Assembly (NCBI RefSeq): GCF_024323335.1
Contig: NC_066580.1
Coordinates: 87,033,391-87,097,390, forward strand
Direction of reading: 5' to 3'
DNA length: 64,000 bases
Source of the DNA: Lathyrus oleraceus
Lineage: Eukaryota > Streptophyta > Magnoliopsida > Fabales > Fabaceae
Below, piece after piece: positions 1-10,890 of this stretch (positions are counted from its first letter, which is position 1; every line of letters begins with the position of its first letter). The notes under the pieces are model-generated. The model had not been told where the DNA came from and did no database searches. It saw only the letters and a program-made list of their open reading frames with translations. Both the position numbers and the translations under genes were made by a program.

Positions 1-289
1 GCATAATTCACTCATTACATCACTTCACAGCACACGCATGCATACAACATTTGCATCTCATGCATCATGACATGGCATGAAGCTACCTTTATTTTTCAGG
101 GTAATTATCCTCTTGATACAATCAACACAAAGGTCCATTCAGACGGACATCTGTGTCAATTACATTCAGGATTCAACTACACCTTTCAGATATACTCCAT
201 GTCAACATTCATTCTGACATCCTCCCAACGATGGCATCTATAAGCCCATCCCAGACATTTATCGCAAATACAACATATACAAATACTAT

Positions 290-590
290 TAGATATAGCC
301 TAGCGTACGGTTCATCCTGATTCATCTCAACACATGACTCCTTCAACTCAGATACGATCTAGCCTACGATCCATTCTGACCTTCAATAACTCAAAGACAG
401 TCTAATGTACGACCAAGTTAGACCTTCAAATCTTCAAATACCACTCAAATACAGTCTAATGTACGACCAAGTTAGACCTTCAAGTCAGATTCTGCAAATA
501 CAGTCTAATGTACGACCAAGTTAGACCGTCAAGTCCTCGGACAACTCAGAAAAGGTTTAATGTACGACCAAGTTAGACCTTTATCTCCTC
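290..590 (+). repeat. Degenerate short repeats in the Ogre-1 3' UTR
   Basis: Several diverged units carry a common core resembling TCTAATGTACGACCAAG, followed by TTAGACC or a variant (around 402, 456, 504 and 556). Looser relatives are at 300 and 360 and again downstream at 1460-1700. They flank the homogeneous 64-bp array and share its GTACGA/GTATACGA core, so they look like older or unamplified relatives of it. Confidence 0.7.
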
Positions 591-1420
591 AGATGCTACC
601 TTCGGATGGGTACATTTCTGAATGGTAGTCTAGTATACGACTACTCCCTTACTCAGATGCTACCTTCGGACAGGTACATTTCTGAATGGTAGTCTAGTAT
701 ACGGCTACTCCCTTACTCAGATGCTACCTTCGGACAGGTACATTTCTGAATGGTAGTCTAGTATACGACTACTCCCTTACTCAGATGCTACCTTCGGACC
801 GGTACATTTCTAAATGGTAGTCTAGTATACGACTACTCCCTTACTCAGATGCTACCTTCGGACAGGTACATTTCTGAATGGTAGTCTAGTATACGACTAC
901 TCCCTTACTCAGATGCTACCTTCGGACAGGTACATTTCTGAATGGTAGTCTAGTATACGACTACTCCCTTACTCAGATGCTACCTTCGGACAGGTACATT
1001 TCTGAATGGTAGTCTAGTATACGACTACTCCCTTACTCAGATGCTACCTTCGGACAGGTACATTTCTGAATGGTAGTCTAGTATACGACTACTCCCTTAC
1101 TCAGATGCTACCTTCGGACAGGTACATTTCTGAATGGTAGTCTAGTATACGACTACTCCCTTACTCAGATGCTACCTTCGGACAGGTACATTTCTGAATG
1201 GTAGTCTAGTATACGACTACTCCCTTACTCAGATGCTACCTTCGGACAGGTACATTTCTGAATGGTAGTCTAGTATACGACTACTCCCTTACTCAGATGC
1301 TACCTTCGGACAGGTACGTTTCTGAATGGTAGTCTAGTATACGACTACCCCTTTACTCAGATGCTACCTTCGGACAGGTACATTTCTGAATGGTAGTCTA
1401 GTACACGACTACTCCCTTTT
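590..1420 (+). repeat. 64-bp tandem array, about 13 units, in the Ogre-1 3' UTR
   Basis: A 64-bp monomer containing GATGCTACCTTCGGACAGG and GGTAGTCTAGTATACGACTA repeats about 13 times with almost no variation (for example CGGCTAC at about 702, CCGG at about 798 and ACGTTT at about 1317). Unit starts step by exactly 64 bases, for example 651 to 715. The array lies between the putative coding part and the polypurine tract. Tat/Ogre elements are known for hypervariable 3' UTRs with tandem repeats that can seed satellite DNA. Confidence 0.95.
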
Positions 1421-1870
1421 CAGCAGATTCAGCCTAACAGACGGCTCATTCTGCAGCTCAGATGCGATCTAGCGTACGATCCATTCTGATCTTTCATCCC
1501 CGGCAAAGTCATCCGCCTAATGAACAACTCACTCTGGTATTCAGACACGGTCTAACGTACGATCCATTCTGATCCCTTATCCCCAGCAGTATATAGCATA
1601 CTCTGACTCCCCAACGAAGTCGACAGCATAATGGATGACTCACTATACGGCCTAGCGTATGACCCGGTGTGACACCCATGTCTCCAGATATCGTCTAACG
1701 TACGACACAATCTGGAAATCTCGTCATCGAACCTCCTGGATGGCATCTTTAAGCCCATCTCCATCAAGACTAATGGACAAGCGCAAATTTTTGGGGCATT
1801 CTAGTGTTCAATAATCTTTCACCTCCAGACCACGAACGGCATACTCGCCATTCTAACTCTCTCGGTTCAA
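1421..1870 (+). other. Non-coding remainder of the Ogre-1 3' UTR
   Basis: No convincing coding sequence. It contains scattered diverged copies of the CTAGCGTACGATCCATTCTG-like motif, continuous in style with the repeats upstream, and leads into the polypurine tract. Confidence 0.6.
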
Positions 1871-1871
1871 G

Positions 1872-1890
1872 AATATTGAACAGGGGCAGC
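1872..1890 (+). promoter_or_regulatory. Polypurine tract of Ogre-1
   Basis: The sequence GAACAGGGGCAGC lies directly before the TGTCATAC start of the 3' LTR. Ogre-2 has the near-identical GAATAGGGGCAGC before its 3' LTR at 49287. This is the expected priming site for plus-strand DNA synthesis. Confidence 0.85.
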
Positions 1891-2031
1891 TGTCATACCC
1901 CAAAATTTGCCCGTTGATATTACAAAGCATTTTCCAAGACCCTCCGACTTGTTCCACAAGGCACTGACATCCCAAAGGAACGAAGGCCCAGCTCACGAAT
2001 GGCCCAATCCAGAAAATGGCCCAAAACTGGC

Positions 2032-2150
2032 CTATTCGCTACACGCTCGCCTAGCGAACGTTACGTTCGCTACATGCTCGCCTAGCGAACGTTCACTACA
2101 CGCTCGCCTAGCGAAGCAAACGTTCGCTACCAGCTCGCCTAGCGAGGCTG
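2032..2150 (+). repeat. CTCGCCTAGCGA inverted-repeat cluster in the Ogre-1 LTR
   Basis: Four copies of CTCGCCTAGCGA, flanked by GCGAACGTTCGCT-like palindromes, lie upstream of the TATA box. A second GC-rich set (CGCTCGCTAGC, TTCGCTAGGCGAAG) is at about 2640-2710. The units are self-complementary and could form hairpins or bind protein dimers. Confidence 0.75.
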
Positions 2151-2208
2151 ACAGACAACAAAAAATTTCGGGCTTCGTTCTGAGCCCATTAGGTCATGAA
2201 AAAGGGCA

Positions 2209-2217
2209 TTATAAATA
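2209..2217 (+). promoter_or_regulatory. TATA box of the Ogre-1 LTR
   Basis: TTATAAATA lies about 320 bp into the LTR, after GC-rich repeats, and matches the plant TATA consensus. Transcription would be expected to start about 30 bp downstream. Confidence 0.6.
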
Positions 2218-2959
2218 CCAGCACTTCAGTAATGAAAAGGGGGACGAAAAACAGAGGAAGACGGACGGAAACCCTGGCACGGAAACCCTAGAGGCTACTT
2301 TAGAGAGTTCCGAGTGAAGAAACCCTGAAGGCCGCTTCCCCGCCCCGAAGCTACCGTCGCCCAACTCAATCCGGCTCGCCAATTCAAGGTTGCAATTCGA
2401 TTGCAAACAGGTTTGCATTACTATTATCGTGTTATTTTCTTAATTTGCATGTGATACCGCTTTATGTTCTTAACTTACATGTGATAATATAATTGAATTC
2501 ATAAACATATTTGAGGTTTTGCATGTGAATTTAAGTGTGCCTGGATATTGTGAATGCTGAACCATATAATTATGTGTTGGATGCCATAAGCCATGTCGCA
2601 GGTTGAAGTCATACTGTTCTGAAATTCAAATCCCGCAGCCGCTCGCTAGCACATCGCTAAGCGAGCACGCAGCGAGTGTTCGCTAGACCTTCGCTAGGCG
2701 AAGCAGAGGCGAACCAGGGCAGCCGCCAATGTTTTGTTTGTCATGTCTTATGCGTATCTGGTCGATTCTATGTTAATTATACACTGTTTTCTTGCTGCTG
2801 TTTTATTTTTACGGTGTAATCCTCGATTGCACCCGGATTTGGTATGCTAACCCGTTTGTTGAATTTTGCAAAGGTTCATATGTCCCAGAAAAAAGATCGC
2901 CGTTTAGGTCTTCCACTTTATTTGTGGGATACCCTTGGGGAGACTCACCCTAAATTGCT

Positions 2960-3030
2960 TAATTAATTTTAATGTGTTAATTTTAATGTATTAATTTTAA
3001 TGTATTAATTTTAATGTATTGATTTTAGTA
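2960..3030 (+). repeat. Short TTAATTTTAATGTA tandem repeat
   Basis: About four to five copies of a 15-bp AT-rich unit (TTAATTTTAATGTA) within the Ogre-1 LTR. Confidence 0.8.
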
Positions 3031-3514
3031 TGGACTTAATTACTTAATTGACTTTAAAATATGACCTTTAAATAAGTGATCTTGGACCTCTCTTTGCTGC
3101 CTTACGGTATTACAGTATAATGGTCATGTCCCGCGAGTGTGGGGATACACTTAGCAATGGCCCTTCGATTAAATCATCATAAAATAAATCATGGTCCCTC
3201 GGATGTTGCCTTCGAAAATACAATTTTGTCCCTCGATGACCCTTCGGTGTAGCCTACGGTTAAATGATGATCGTCCCTTCGAATGCTAAGGTATCCTTAC
3301 AACTGTTGCCTTCAATGACCGATCGATGACCCTACGATGACCCTTAAACATCCAAAGGATAAAATTACTTACTTCTCAATAGTAAGGACAGTTTTACCCT
3401 CATAAGGATAGGAAATGCCCATAACGACCTCAGGAAGGTATAACTCTCAATTACTGGATCATAACCTAAAACATTTCCCACCCCTCACACTTTACACTTT
3501 ACAAATCCTAGAAA

Positions 3515-3745
3515 ATCACCACTTGGTATACATTCATACTAGAATCATTACCGAGTCATATTTTTCTAAACAACTTTCAAAACTAAACGAGATAACCACT
3601 TTGTATACATTCATACAAGAATCATTACAAAGTTAAATTCTCTTTTCAAAACCTTTTCTAAACCGCTTTCAAAATTAAACGAGATAAATACTTTGTATAC
3701 ATTCATACGAGAATCATTACAAAGTTAAACTCTCTTTCAAACATT
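3515..3745 (+). repeat. Imperfect tandem repeats with ACTTTGTATACATTCATAC
   Basis: Three diverged units each carry a GTATACATTCATAC block, an AGAATCATTAC block and an AAACGAGATAA block, about 100 bp apart, in the downstream half of the Ogre-1 LTR. No coding sequence is apparent. Confidence 0.7.
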
Positions 3746-4004
3746 TTTTAAGCAATTCACCGACACTTTTTCAGACAAAAATATAAGTGATCCAGCAATT
3801 AAGAGCCCATGGATAACCATGGATACAAAGGGTGCTAATACCTTCCCTTTGTATAATGTACCTCCCGAACCCAAAATCTATTGAGGTCTTTCCTGTTCTT
3901 TTCCACCTTTCCTTATTGGATAAAAGAAAAGTCGGTGGCGACTCTTGCTATCCGCGACATTGCGATAAAAAGCAAAACACCCCAAGTCAGTTCACCGTAT
4001 GACA

Positions 4005-7000
4005 GACATCTTTTGCAATTTCTCATCTATCATTTGTCCTTGTCGGATCTCTTCCCTTAGGTTAGAGGTAACATTCAAATTTCCCATTATCACACCATCC
4101 TGCGTCCAACTAAACTGAAGATTGAGATCTCGGAACTTTTCCAACAACGCATATTCCAACATCATTAATTCAGCTTTATGTATCTCTTTCCGACTCAAGG
4201 CATCCGCAACCTTATTCGCCTTCCCTGGGTGATACTTAAGCTCAAAATCATAGTCCTTCAAGTATTCCATCCATCTCCTCTGTCTCATGTTTAACTCCTT
4301 CTGGTCAAATAAGTATTTCAAACTCTTGTGGTCACTAAACATCTGAAAATGCACCCCATACAAGTAATGTCTCCAAACTTTCAATACAAAGACAATAGCA
4401 GCCAGTTCAAGATCATGAGTTGGGTAGTTCTCTTCATGAGGCTTCAACTGACGGGAGGCATAGGCTACAACTTGACCATTCTGCATTAACACCCCTCCTA
4501 ATCCTTTCTTAGAGGCGTCACAAAATACTTCATAAGACTTACTAGGATCAGGGATGACTAAAACAGGGGCAGTCGTCAACTTCTCCTTCAAACTCATAAA
4601 ACTCTTCTCACACTTTGAATCCCATTTGAAAGAAATTTCCTTTCGGGTAAGTCTAGTCATTGGTAACGCTATCTGTGAAAATCCCTTTATAAACCTTCGA
4701 TAGTAACCTGCCAAACCTAAGAAACTTCTGACTTCGGAAGCATTCTTCGGTCTCTCCCAATTGATAACTGCTTCAACTTTAGATGGATCCACCGATACTC
4801 CTCCTTGTGATATCACATGACCAAGAAACCTTACTTCATTCATCCAAAATTCACACTTACTTAACTTGGCAAACAGTTGTTTCTCTTGCAGTATTGATAG
4901 AACAATCCTTAAGTGTTCTCCGTGCTCTTGAGGAGTACGAGAATAAATAAGAATGTCATCAATAAAGATCACCACGAACTGGTCCAAGTAGGGTTGGAAT
5001 ATCCGATTCATATAGTCCATGAAAATAGTTGGGGCATTCGTTACACCAAACGGCATTACAAGGAACTCATAATGGCCATATCGGGTCCTAAACGCGGTCT
5101 TCGGCACATCCGAACTCTTAACTCTTATTTGATGATAGCCCGATCGCAAATCAATCTTCGAGAACACGCAGGCTCCTTTCAACTGATCTAACAAATCGTC
5201 TATCCGAGGCAGAGGGTACTTGTTCTTGATGGTAGCTTTATTCAATTGACGATAATCAATACACAACCGCATACTACCGTCCTTCTTCTTTACTAGTAAC
5301 ACTGGAGCTCCCCATGGTGAGACACTCGGTCAGATAAAGTGCTTGGTCAACAACTCTTCCAATTGATTCTTCAACTCTCTCAACTCTAGTGGCGCCATGC
5401 GATACGGAGAGACGGAGATTGAAGCCGTCCCAGGTACCAGATCAATAGAGAATTCCACTTCCCTTTCAGGAGGAAGAGAGGAGACATCCTCAAGAAAAAC
5501 TTCCGGAAATTCACAAACAACAGGGATTTGTGTAACATTCAGATTATCGCTAGATTCCTTGGTAAGAGCCAAGAGAACTGACTTTTCATTCTCAAACAAG
5601 AAATTAACCATGCCAACCGTACCTTCCAAGATTATAGTTAACACATCCTTTGGAGTAGCTTCACTAGATGGAATGATAATCAATTTCTCTTCACAACCAA
5701 TAAACACCGAGTTGGCAGAAAGCCAATCCATCCCCAAAACAACATCAACCTTCTTAAGTGGTAAACAAATAAGATCAATCTGAAAAACTCTACCATTCAC
5801 CGAGAGCGAACAATTTTCACAAATCAACGGTGTCTCAACCGCATCATCCATGGCGGTAGTAACCACCATAGGAGGAGACAAGGGAATTGCTTGCAAGCCA
5901 AGACGCTTCATACACCGAATTGATACAAAAGAGTGTGTCGCCCCACAATCAAACAATACAAAACAAGGATGATTATTGATGAAACACGTACCAGCAATTA
6001 AGGCATTGTTGCTCTTAGCCTTCCTTGCATCCAAAGTATAAACTCGACCAGCGCTCCTCCCCTGTATCTGATTCTTATTCTGAGGACATTCCCTAGACAT
6101 GTGTCCCTCCTTGTGACATGTAAAACACCTAATTCCACTTACAGTACATTTTCCAAGATGATACTTCTTACATACTTGACATTGAGGAGGTTGGTTAGGT
6201 CTTGCATGTTGCACCTGTTTCCCCTTGAAAGCCTGGGATCTAGGCCTGAACTGATTTCCTGGCCTTCCTTGGTCTCTCTGCCCACTCCTGTACTGATCCC
6301 TTTCTTCCTGAACCTTCTTCAAACTGTTCTCAGCCACATAACATTGTCTTAATAGTTCAGCATAAGAAGTGAATTCCCTTTGAGAAACACTATGAGAAAT
6401 TTCACCCCTCAAACCAAAAAGAAACTGATCAATCTTCCACCTCTCATCAGGAGCGTACGCGGCTTGTCTAGAATACGCAGCCATATCTTCGAACTTTTCA
6501 GCATACGCAGCTACTGACATAGCTCCCTGCCTGAGCTGTTGAAATTCAAACTCTTTCTGAGTCCTCAAAGAACTAGGAAAGTACTTATCCAAGAAAACAG
6601 TCTTAAAATTCTCCCAATCTCTAGGTATTCCTTGATTGGTCATAAGAGTTGAAGCACTCTCCCACCATCTTACAGCTGGACCCTTCATCATATGAGAAGC
6701 AAACACAACCTCATTTTCTTCACTACAATGCACTACCTGAAAAATCCTTTCCATGCCGGTTATCCACTCCTGAGCCTTCAAAGGATTCAGCCCACCATGG
6801 AATTCTGGGGGATTCATGCGGAAGAAATCTCGGAAACTACCACCTGTAGCTACCTGTGGAACTCCTTGAGGATGCAACCCACCATTCCACTGCTGCATCA
6901 TCTGTTGCATGAATTGATTTTGTTGCTGTTGCATCTGTTGCATAAACTGAGGCCATTGAAAACCTTCACTACCACTTGGCGGTTCAGAGTCCGAGTTCTG

Positions 7001-7039
7001 AGTTCTAGGCCTACCACGACCTCTGCGTCCGTCAGCCAT
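4005..7039 (-). pseudogene. Chromovirus copy A gag-pro-RT-RNase H, interrupted
   Basis: Reads leftward from the ATG at 7039 (product begins MADGRRGRGRPRTQ). An in-frame extension to 7123 exists, but copy C supports the same internal start. Order: gag; zinc knuckles [12 protein letters not shown] and [14 protein letters not shown]; protease with [10 protein letters not shown] with [10 protein letters not shown]; RNase H with [11 protein letters not shown]. One in-frame TGA at 5332-5330 replaces the CGA (Arg) present in copy C just before the [12 protein letters not shown] block. Reading resumes in the same frame. The gene is cut at 4005 by the Ogre-1 LTR, so integrase and chromodomain lie outside the window. 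This is a Tekay/Del-type Ty3/gypsy polyprotein gene, now defective. Confidence 0.93.
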
Positions 7040-7180
7040 GATCCTGAATGTCATACAAATAGGATTAAGTTGATCAGGCTCAATACTATGAATATAACAC
7101 CAAGGACAATGATGACAACCCACATATGAGGCAGAAAGGAATACTTATAATATTTCATGGCTAGGTCGAGGATACGACCT
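7040..7180 (-). other. Short leader of chromovirus copy A
   Basis: About 140 bases between the primer-binding site and the gag ATG. It is open in the gag frame as far as 7123 but shows no recognisable protein motif, so I treat it as untranslated leader. The corresponding stretch in copy C is nearly identical. Confidence 0.6.
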
Positions 7181-7192
7181 GCTCTGATACCA
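7181..7192 (-). promoter_or_regulatory. Primer-binding site (initiator tRNA-Met), chromovirus copy A
   Basis: On the minus strand the sequence is TGGTATCAGAGC, the standard plant initiator tRNA-Met primer-binding site, two bases after the LTR end. It shows that the LTR at 7195-9478 acts as the 5' LTR of copy A. Confidence 0.93.
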
Positions 7193-8489
7193 ACTGTAAC
7201 ACCCACATATAATATATGTCTAGAATACATATTATACATAGTGTAAAACTGGTACTGAAATACATAAGTGCCTAGCAGCACATCATACATATACAATACA
7301 TGCCCAAAATAACATAATATTGCATAAGTGTACATAAGAGTGCCCAAAATAAAACTACTGAACTAGATCATTAGACAATGATCTCAAAAATATCTACACA
7401 GCGGAAGAAAAGCCATCAGTCCTCAGGTAAGCAAGACATCACTCTATCTTGCCCTTACCCTTATCCTGTTCAGAACCACCTAAAAAAAATAATCAACAAC
7501 ATGGGGTGAGATAACAATCTCAGTGGGTTCCCTATCTTATGGGTCCACTCGACTCTACAGGGTTTTCTAATCAATATTCAGCTCATGTCCAACTCAAGTC
7601 GACAAGGGAACGAAGACTTGAGCGATGGGGAACTAACTCGCAATTGTATGGCAACATGCAACTGAGTTCTCATAACTCAACCACGATCATTATTCAGATC
7701 ACGACGCATCAATTCCCGAACGGACTTACGTCTAAGCCATACCCGGTTCATGCATGCTCGTATGATTCGACTTTCGCGGTGGATATCCGGTCCCCCTATG
7801 GGACTTAAACCCACTATTGAGAACCATCACTCGTATGGGACTTTACCCACTTTGAGTCTCTTTCACCGTATGGGCCTTATCCCACTTTGGTGTCCACCTT
7901 TCCCCCATGTCCGCCATGGTTGGGGCTCAAACCCAATTGAGGCTCGAATCATTGGTCCCACATCCCAATGCTTACACGTCTAAGCATACCAATAGAGATG
8001 TGTACCACCACAGAAAAACACACATTCTGAATACATGATCGGTTCTATAATCATCGGTTCCACGAACCATAACAAATTCATCAATCACAGGTGACTTCAT
8101 TCACCACATTACATAAATAATAACATGGCATGTTCCATACAATGCGTCTCATACACATAACTCACATATGTTCCATAACCTAGATTATCCTTCTAAGTTA
8201 TTAATCATATTATACTACTAAATTTCCTCACTCTCCTTTGTAAGGTTTTTAATCATGTTATTTCACAATCAAACATATCAACCATGTTTAGTTTTCATCT
8301 TAATAAAATTCATGGCATTTATAAATCACATCATATTTTATAACATGGAATAATAATAGCCATTTACGTTATCTTTCTAACGCATCCGGCCGTGTTCAAA
8401 ATGGAGGTATAATACTCAATTAATTCATCAATCTATCTTAATCAAGATTTAGGTTAATATTTATTCATTGCATAAGCATTCAACAACAA

Positions 8490-8560
8490 CCTCTCTAGCC
8501 TAGTGGTAAGGCATGTATAGTTTCAAGGAGGTCCTGGGTTTGAACCCCACTGGTGACAAA
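8490..8560 (+). repeat. tRNA/SINE-like segment with Pol III A and B boxes
   Basis: TAGCCTAGTGG (8496-8506) matches the Pol III A box, and GGTTTGAACC (8537-8546) a B box with one change. The other two LTR copies read GGTTCGAACC, a full consensus (near 55471 and 61921). Spacing of about 41 bases between box starts suits a tRNA-derived SINE head. It runs antisense to the chromovirus. It does not fold as a tRNA, so I regard it as a SINE relic captured in the LTR; inferred from motifs only. Confidence 0.5.
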
Positions 8561-8657
8561 TTCTGCACAGATATAAAATTAAATTCTGTTTCAGTGTTAA
8601 CCGGTTAACGCGCACGAATTTGCCCAAAAAGTGAATTCGCTAATGGTGAACCGGTTA

Positions 8658-8773
8658 CCTCAAACCGTTAACCGGTTAACACGCATATTTTCATTGTTTT
8701 CCACTTCTCAAAACACCTCAAACCGTTAAACGGTTAACACGCATATTTTCATTGTTTTCCACTTCTCAAAACA
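8658..8773 (+). repeat. 58-bp direct duplication in the chromovirus LTR
   Basis: Two units start CCTCAAACCGTTAA at 8658 and 8716 and run through TTTTCCACTTCTCAAAACA. The first keeps an AACCGGTT palindrome, the second has AAACGGTT. The same duplication with the same difference is present in the LTR at 60576 (units at about 62042 and 62100), so it predates the spread of these copies. Confidence 0.85.
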
Positions 8774-9473
8774 CCATTTTCCTCTGTAACTCCATTTCCA
8801 ATCAAACCCACACTCCTTCTTCCAACATAGCAAACCATATTATCATACCAATCACAAAACACATATTCATGAAAATCAACAAGAGCAAGAACATATTCAT
8901 CTTATAGCATGGATATTCATGATTTATCTAATATTCTACAACCCTAATTTTTTTCTAGAAAACTAAAGTTTCTAACTAGAACCCACCTCAAGAAATTGAA
9001 GAGGAGAAGTTGTTGAAGATGAGATGAGGATGAAGATGATGGTGTTGGTTCCAAGTTTTCCTTCTTCTTCTTCACTAACCTTGTTTTCCTTCTTTCTCTT
9101 AAGCTTTCCTCTTTCTTCCTATACTTCCTGATACATAGAACAAGTAAAGTGGCTTATGGTGGTAGTAGGTAAGAGATATTAACATGTGGTCACCAATTAC
9201 CACGAGTAACATGTGGTTGGAAAAGGTTACAGGTAGTAACAAATATCTCAAGTGACACAACACTTGTAGTATTTGTTCTACCGGAGCTATTGACCCATTA
9301 TTAGTGTTACCAAAATGTCCCAATTAATAAAAGGTCAGTTCCACATGATATTAATTAAGTCAACCTGAACTCACTATTTGCTCTATTTATCCCAATTGAC
9401 AACTTTTAGAGCACATAGGAACTCAGTTGGTCTCAATTAATTGGAGTTTAGGCATTTAAGAGAACACGGGGTA

Positions 9474-9692
9474 TTACATCCTCCCCCCCTTAAATAAAAA
9501 TTCGTCCTCGAATTTAAATATTACCTGGAAAAGATGAGGGTAAGCTTCTCGCATTTCTGACTCTAGTTCCCAGGTGGCGTCGCCTGGGTGTGATTCATCC
9601 CACTGAACTTTAACAAGAGGAATCTCCTTATTCCTTAACACCTTAACTTCTCGTCCTGTAATGCAACTTGGTAGAGGTTCGAAGGTCAGATC
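9474..9692 (-). pseudogene. Chromovirus copy B, C-terminal chromodomain fragment
   Basis: Encodes the end of the copy B polyprotein: the chromodomain region with [13 protein letters not shown] and [17 protein letters not shown]. It is separated from the rest of copy B (18442-20584) by the Tekay-2 insertion. The polypurine tract at 9479-9491 is translated as KGGR. The Met and the TAA stop use the first bases of the LTR, so the stop codon lies inside the 3' LTR. Tekay/Del chromodomains are thought to guide integration towards marked heterochromatin. Confidence 0.88.
9479..9491 (-). promoter_or_regulatory. Polypurine tract of chromovirus copy B
   Basis: On the minus strand the sequence is AAGGGGGGGAGGA directly before the LTR start TGTAATACC. 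The same tract is present next to the LTR ends at 55997 and 62862. Confidence 0.88.
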
Positions 9693-10404
9693 TGTAACAC
9701 CCTTCTAAATACCCCAAATTATTATAATTAAAATAACAATATATTCATCAGAGTAATTATGCCCCGAAGGGTGTCACACAATCATTTCACAAAAATCATT
9801 AAAATATCCTGTCATGCTCATTTGTTTAATCAAAATAAGGTTCTTTGCATAATTCGCAACGGAACAAAATTCAACTCAATGTAAAACATGTAACACATTC
9901 AACAACCAATATCAATTTAATTAAAACATCCCCTCCCGATGTTACATCTATCAGAGCATGACCTATAAGAACTACTCTAGACTCCAAGCATTAGCTTCTA
10001 CTCAACTCATTTCTCGTTACCTGAAAAATAGGTGTAAGGGTGAGTTCCTCAATCAATATAATAAGCATTATAGAACAACATGTAATGCTAAGTAATTAAC
10101 ACATTAATTCACCCTAACCAGACTACACACTCAGCAACGGCAGTATCCGTTCAAACATCATATTCAACAATAACATATAGCATATCTGTAATCTCAACCA
10201 TACTCAACATCAACAACACAACACACAACACACATATAATACTGGAATACATCCATTCATATCATATGCCATACATTTATTATGCAATGAGACTCTATGC
10301 ATGCGGTACCGACTATTTGTGAACATATAGTTCAACCTCACCGTCCAAATCCAGGCACGGCTACCAAGCTCACTAGTCCCACTCATTTGAGACATAGTGA
10401 CTCA

Positions 10405-10620
10405 CTCACTAATTCCTCACCATGGGAATTAGCTACCACCCCAAATGGGCCATGAAATGCACGCTACTCACCTAGCATGCAAACAATCAACAACAGTCCA
10501 AAAATGACTAAACTCACTAATTCCTCACCATGGGAATTAGCTACCACCCGAAGGCCACAATATGCATGCTAATCACCTAGCAATGCAACATCAACAATAA
10601 TCAAGAATAGACACATGCTC
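10405..10620 (+). repeat. 108-bp direct duplication in the Tekay-2 LTR
   Basis: Two units start CTCACTAATTCCTCACC at 10405 and 10513. The first 37 bases are identical; the rest are diverged and share CACCTAGCA and AACAATCAA-like blocks. The same pair occurs in the other LTR. Confidence 0.75.
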
Positions 10621-10890
10621 ACACTCTAAGCCATAATACAGTCTATTCACAAATGTATACATTCACATCATCACGTATACCATCACACATCATCAACATA
10701 ATTAATCACAAAAGCATGTCATGTCATGCCACAAAAGCAAACACAGTATTAGCACAGTCTACTAATACCTATGCCACTCAAAACAACGGGAAATGATCCC
10801 TATCACATCATACCTCAGCTAAGTCGCATCACTCAGCCTAAACAACCAAAAACTGCACAACAGTAGCACAGCAAAAACACAATTCTGCCC

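Larger units (their letters stand above)
1..4004 (+). mobile_element. Ogre/Tat-type LTR retrotransposon, 3' end only (Ogre-1)
   Basis: This is the downstream end of a Ty3/gypsy Tat-lineage element truncated by the window start: a non-coding 3' UTR with tandem repeats, a polypurine tract and a complete 3' LTR. The LTR starts TGTCATAC and ends GTATGACA, an inverted terminal repeat. It stops exactly where chromovirus copy A coding sequence resumes (compare 19633 and 57397), so it is inserted into copy A between RNase H and integrase. The base run after the LTR, GACAT (4005-4009), is the expected 5-bp target duplication; its partner lies outside the window. The Ogre call rests on the polypurine tract and U5-like block it shares with Ogre-2 and on the 3'-UTR repeats. 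No coding domain of this copy is visible. Confidence 0.85.
1891..4004 (+). repeat. 3' LTR of Ogre-1 (2114 bp)
   Basis: The ends are TGTCATAC...GTATGACA. Its left boundary is set by the polypurine tract and its right boundary by the return to chromovirus copy A sequence at 4005. It holds a TATA box, hairpin-prone repeats near the U3 end, and several small tandem repeats. Bases 3829-3960 match the end of the Ogre-2 LTR in order (GGTGCTAATACCTTCCCTT, then CTCCCGA, then a GGTGGCG-like block), which supports a common lineage. Confidence 0.92.
7195..9478 (-). repeat. Chromovirus LTR shared by copies A and B (2284 bp)
   Basis: Ends TGTAACACCC (left) and GGGGTATTACA (right). It is flanked on the left by a primer-binding site and on the right by a polypurine tract, so it serves at once as the 5' LTR of copy A and the 3' LTR of copy B. 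The same structure occurs at 60576-62862. It contains a tRNA-like A-box/B-box segment, a 58-bp duplication, and AACCGGTT palindromes at 8590-8680. No open reading frame in it is credible. Confidence 0.92.

Noticed and set aside
590..1420. CRISPR-like array
   Set aside because: The 64-bp units are contiguous with no unique spacers, and the context is a plant retrotransposon 3' UTR.
1907..2317. 136-codon open frame at the start of the Ogre-1 LTR
   Set aside because: It consists largely of translated CTCGCCTAGCGA repeats and overlaps the TATA box.
8490..8560. A genuine tRNA gene
   Set aside because: A and B boxes are present, but no cloverleaf with matching acceptor and anticodon stems can be drawn around them.
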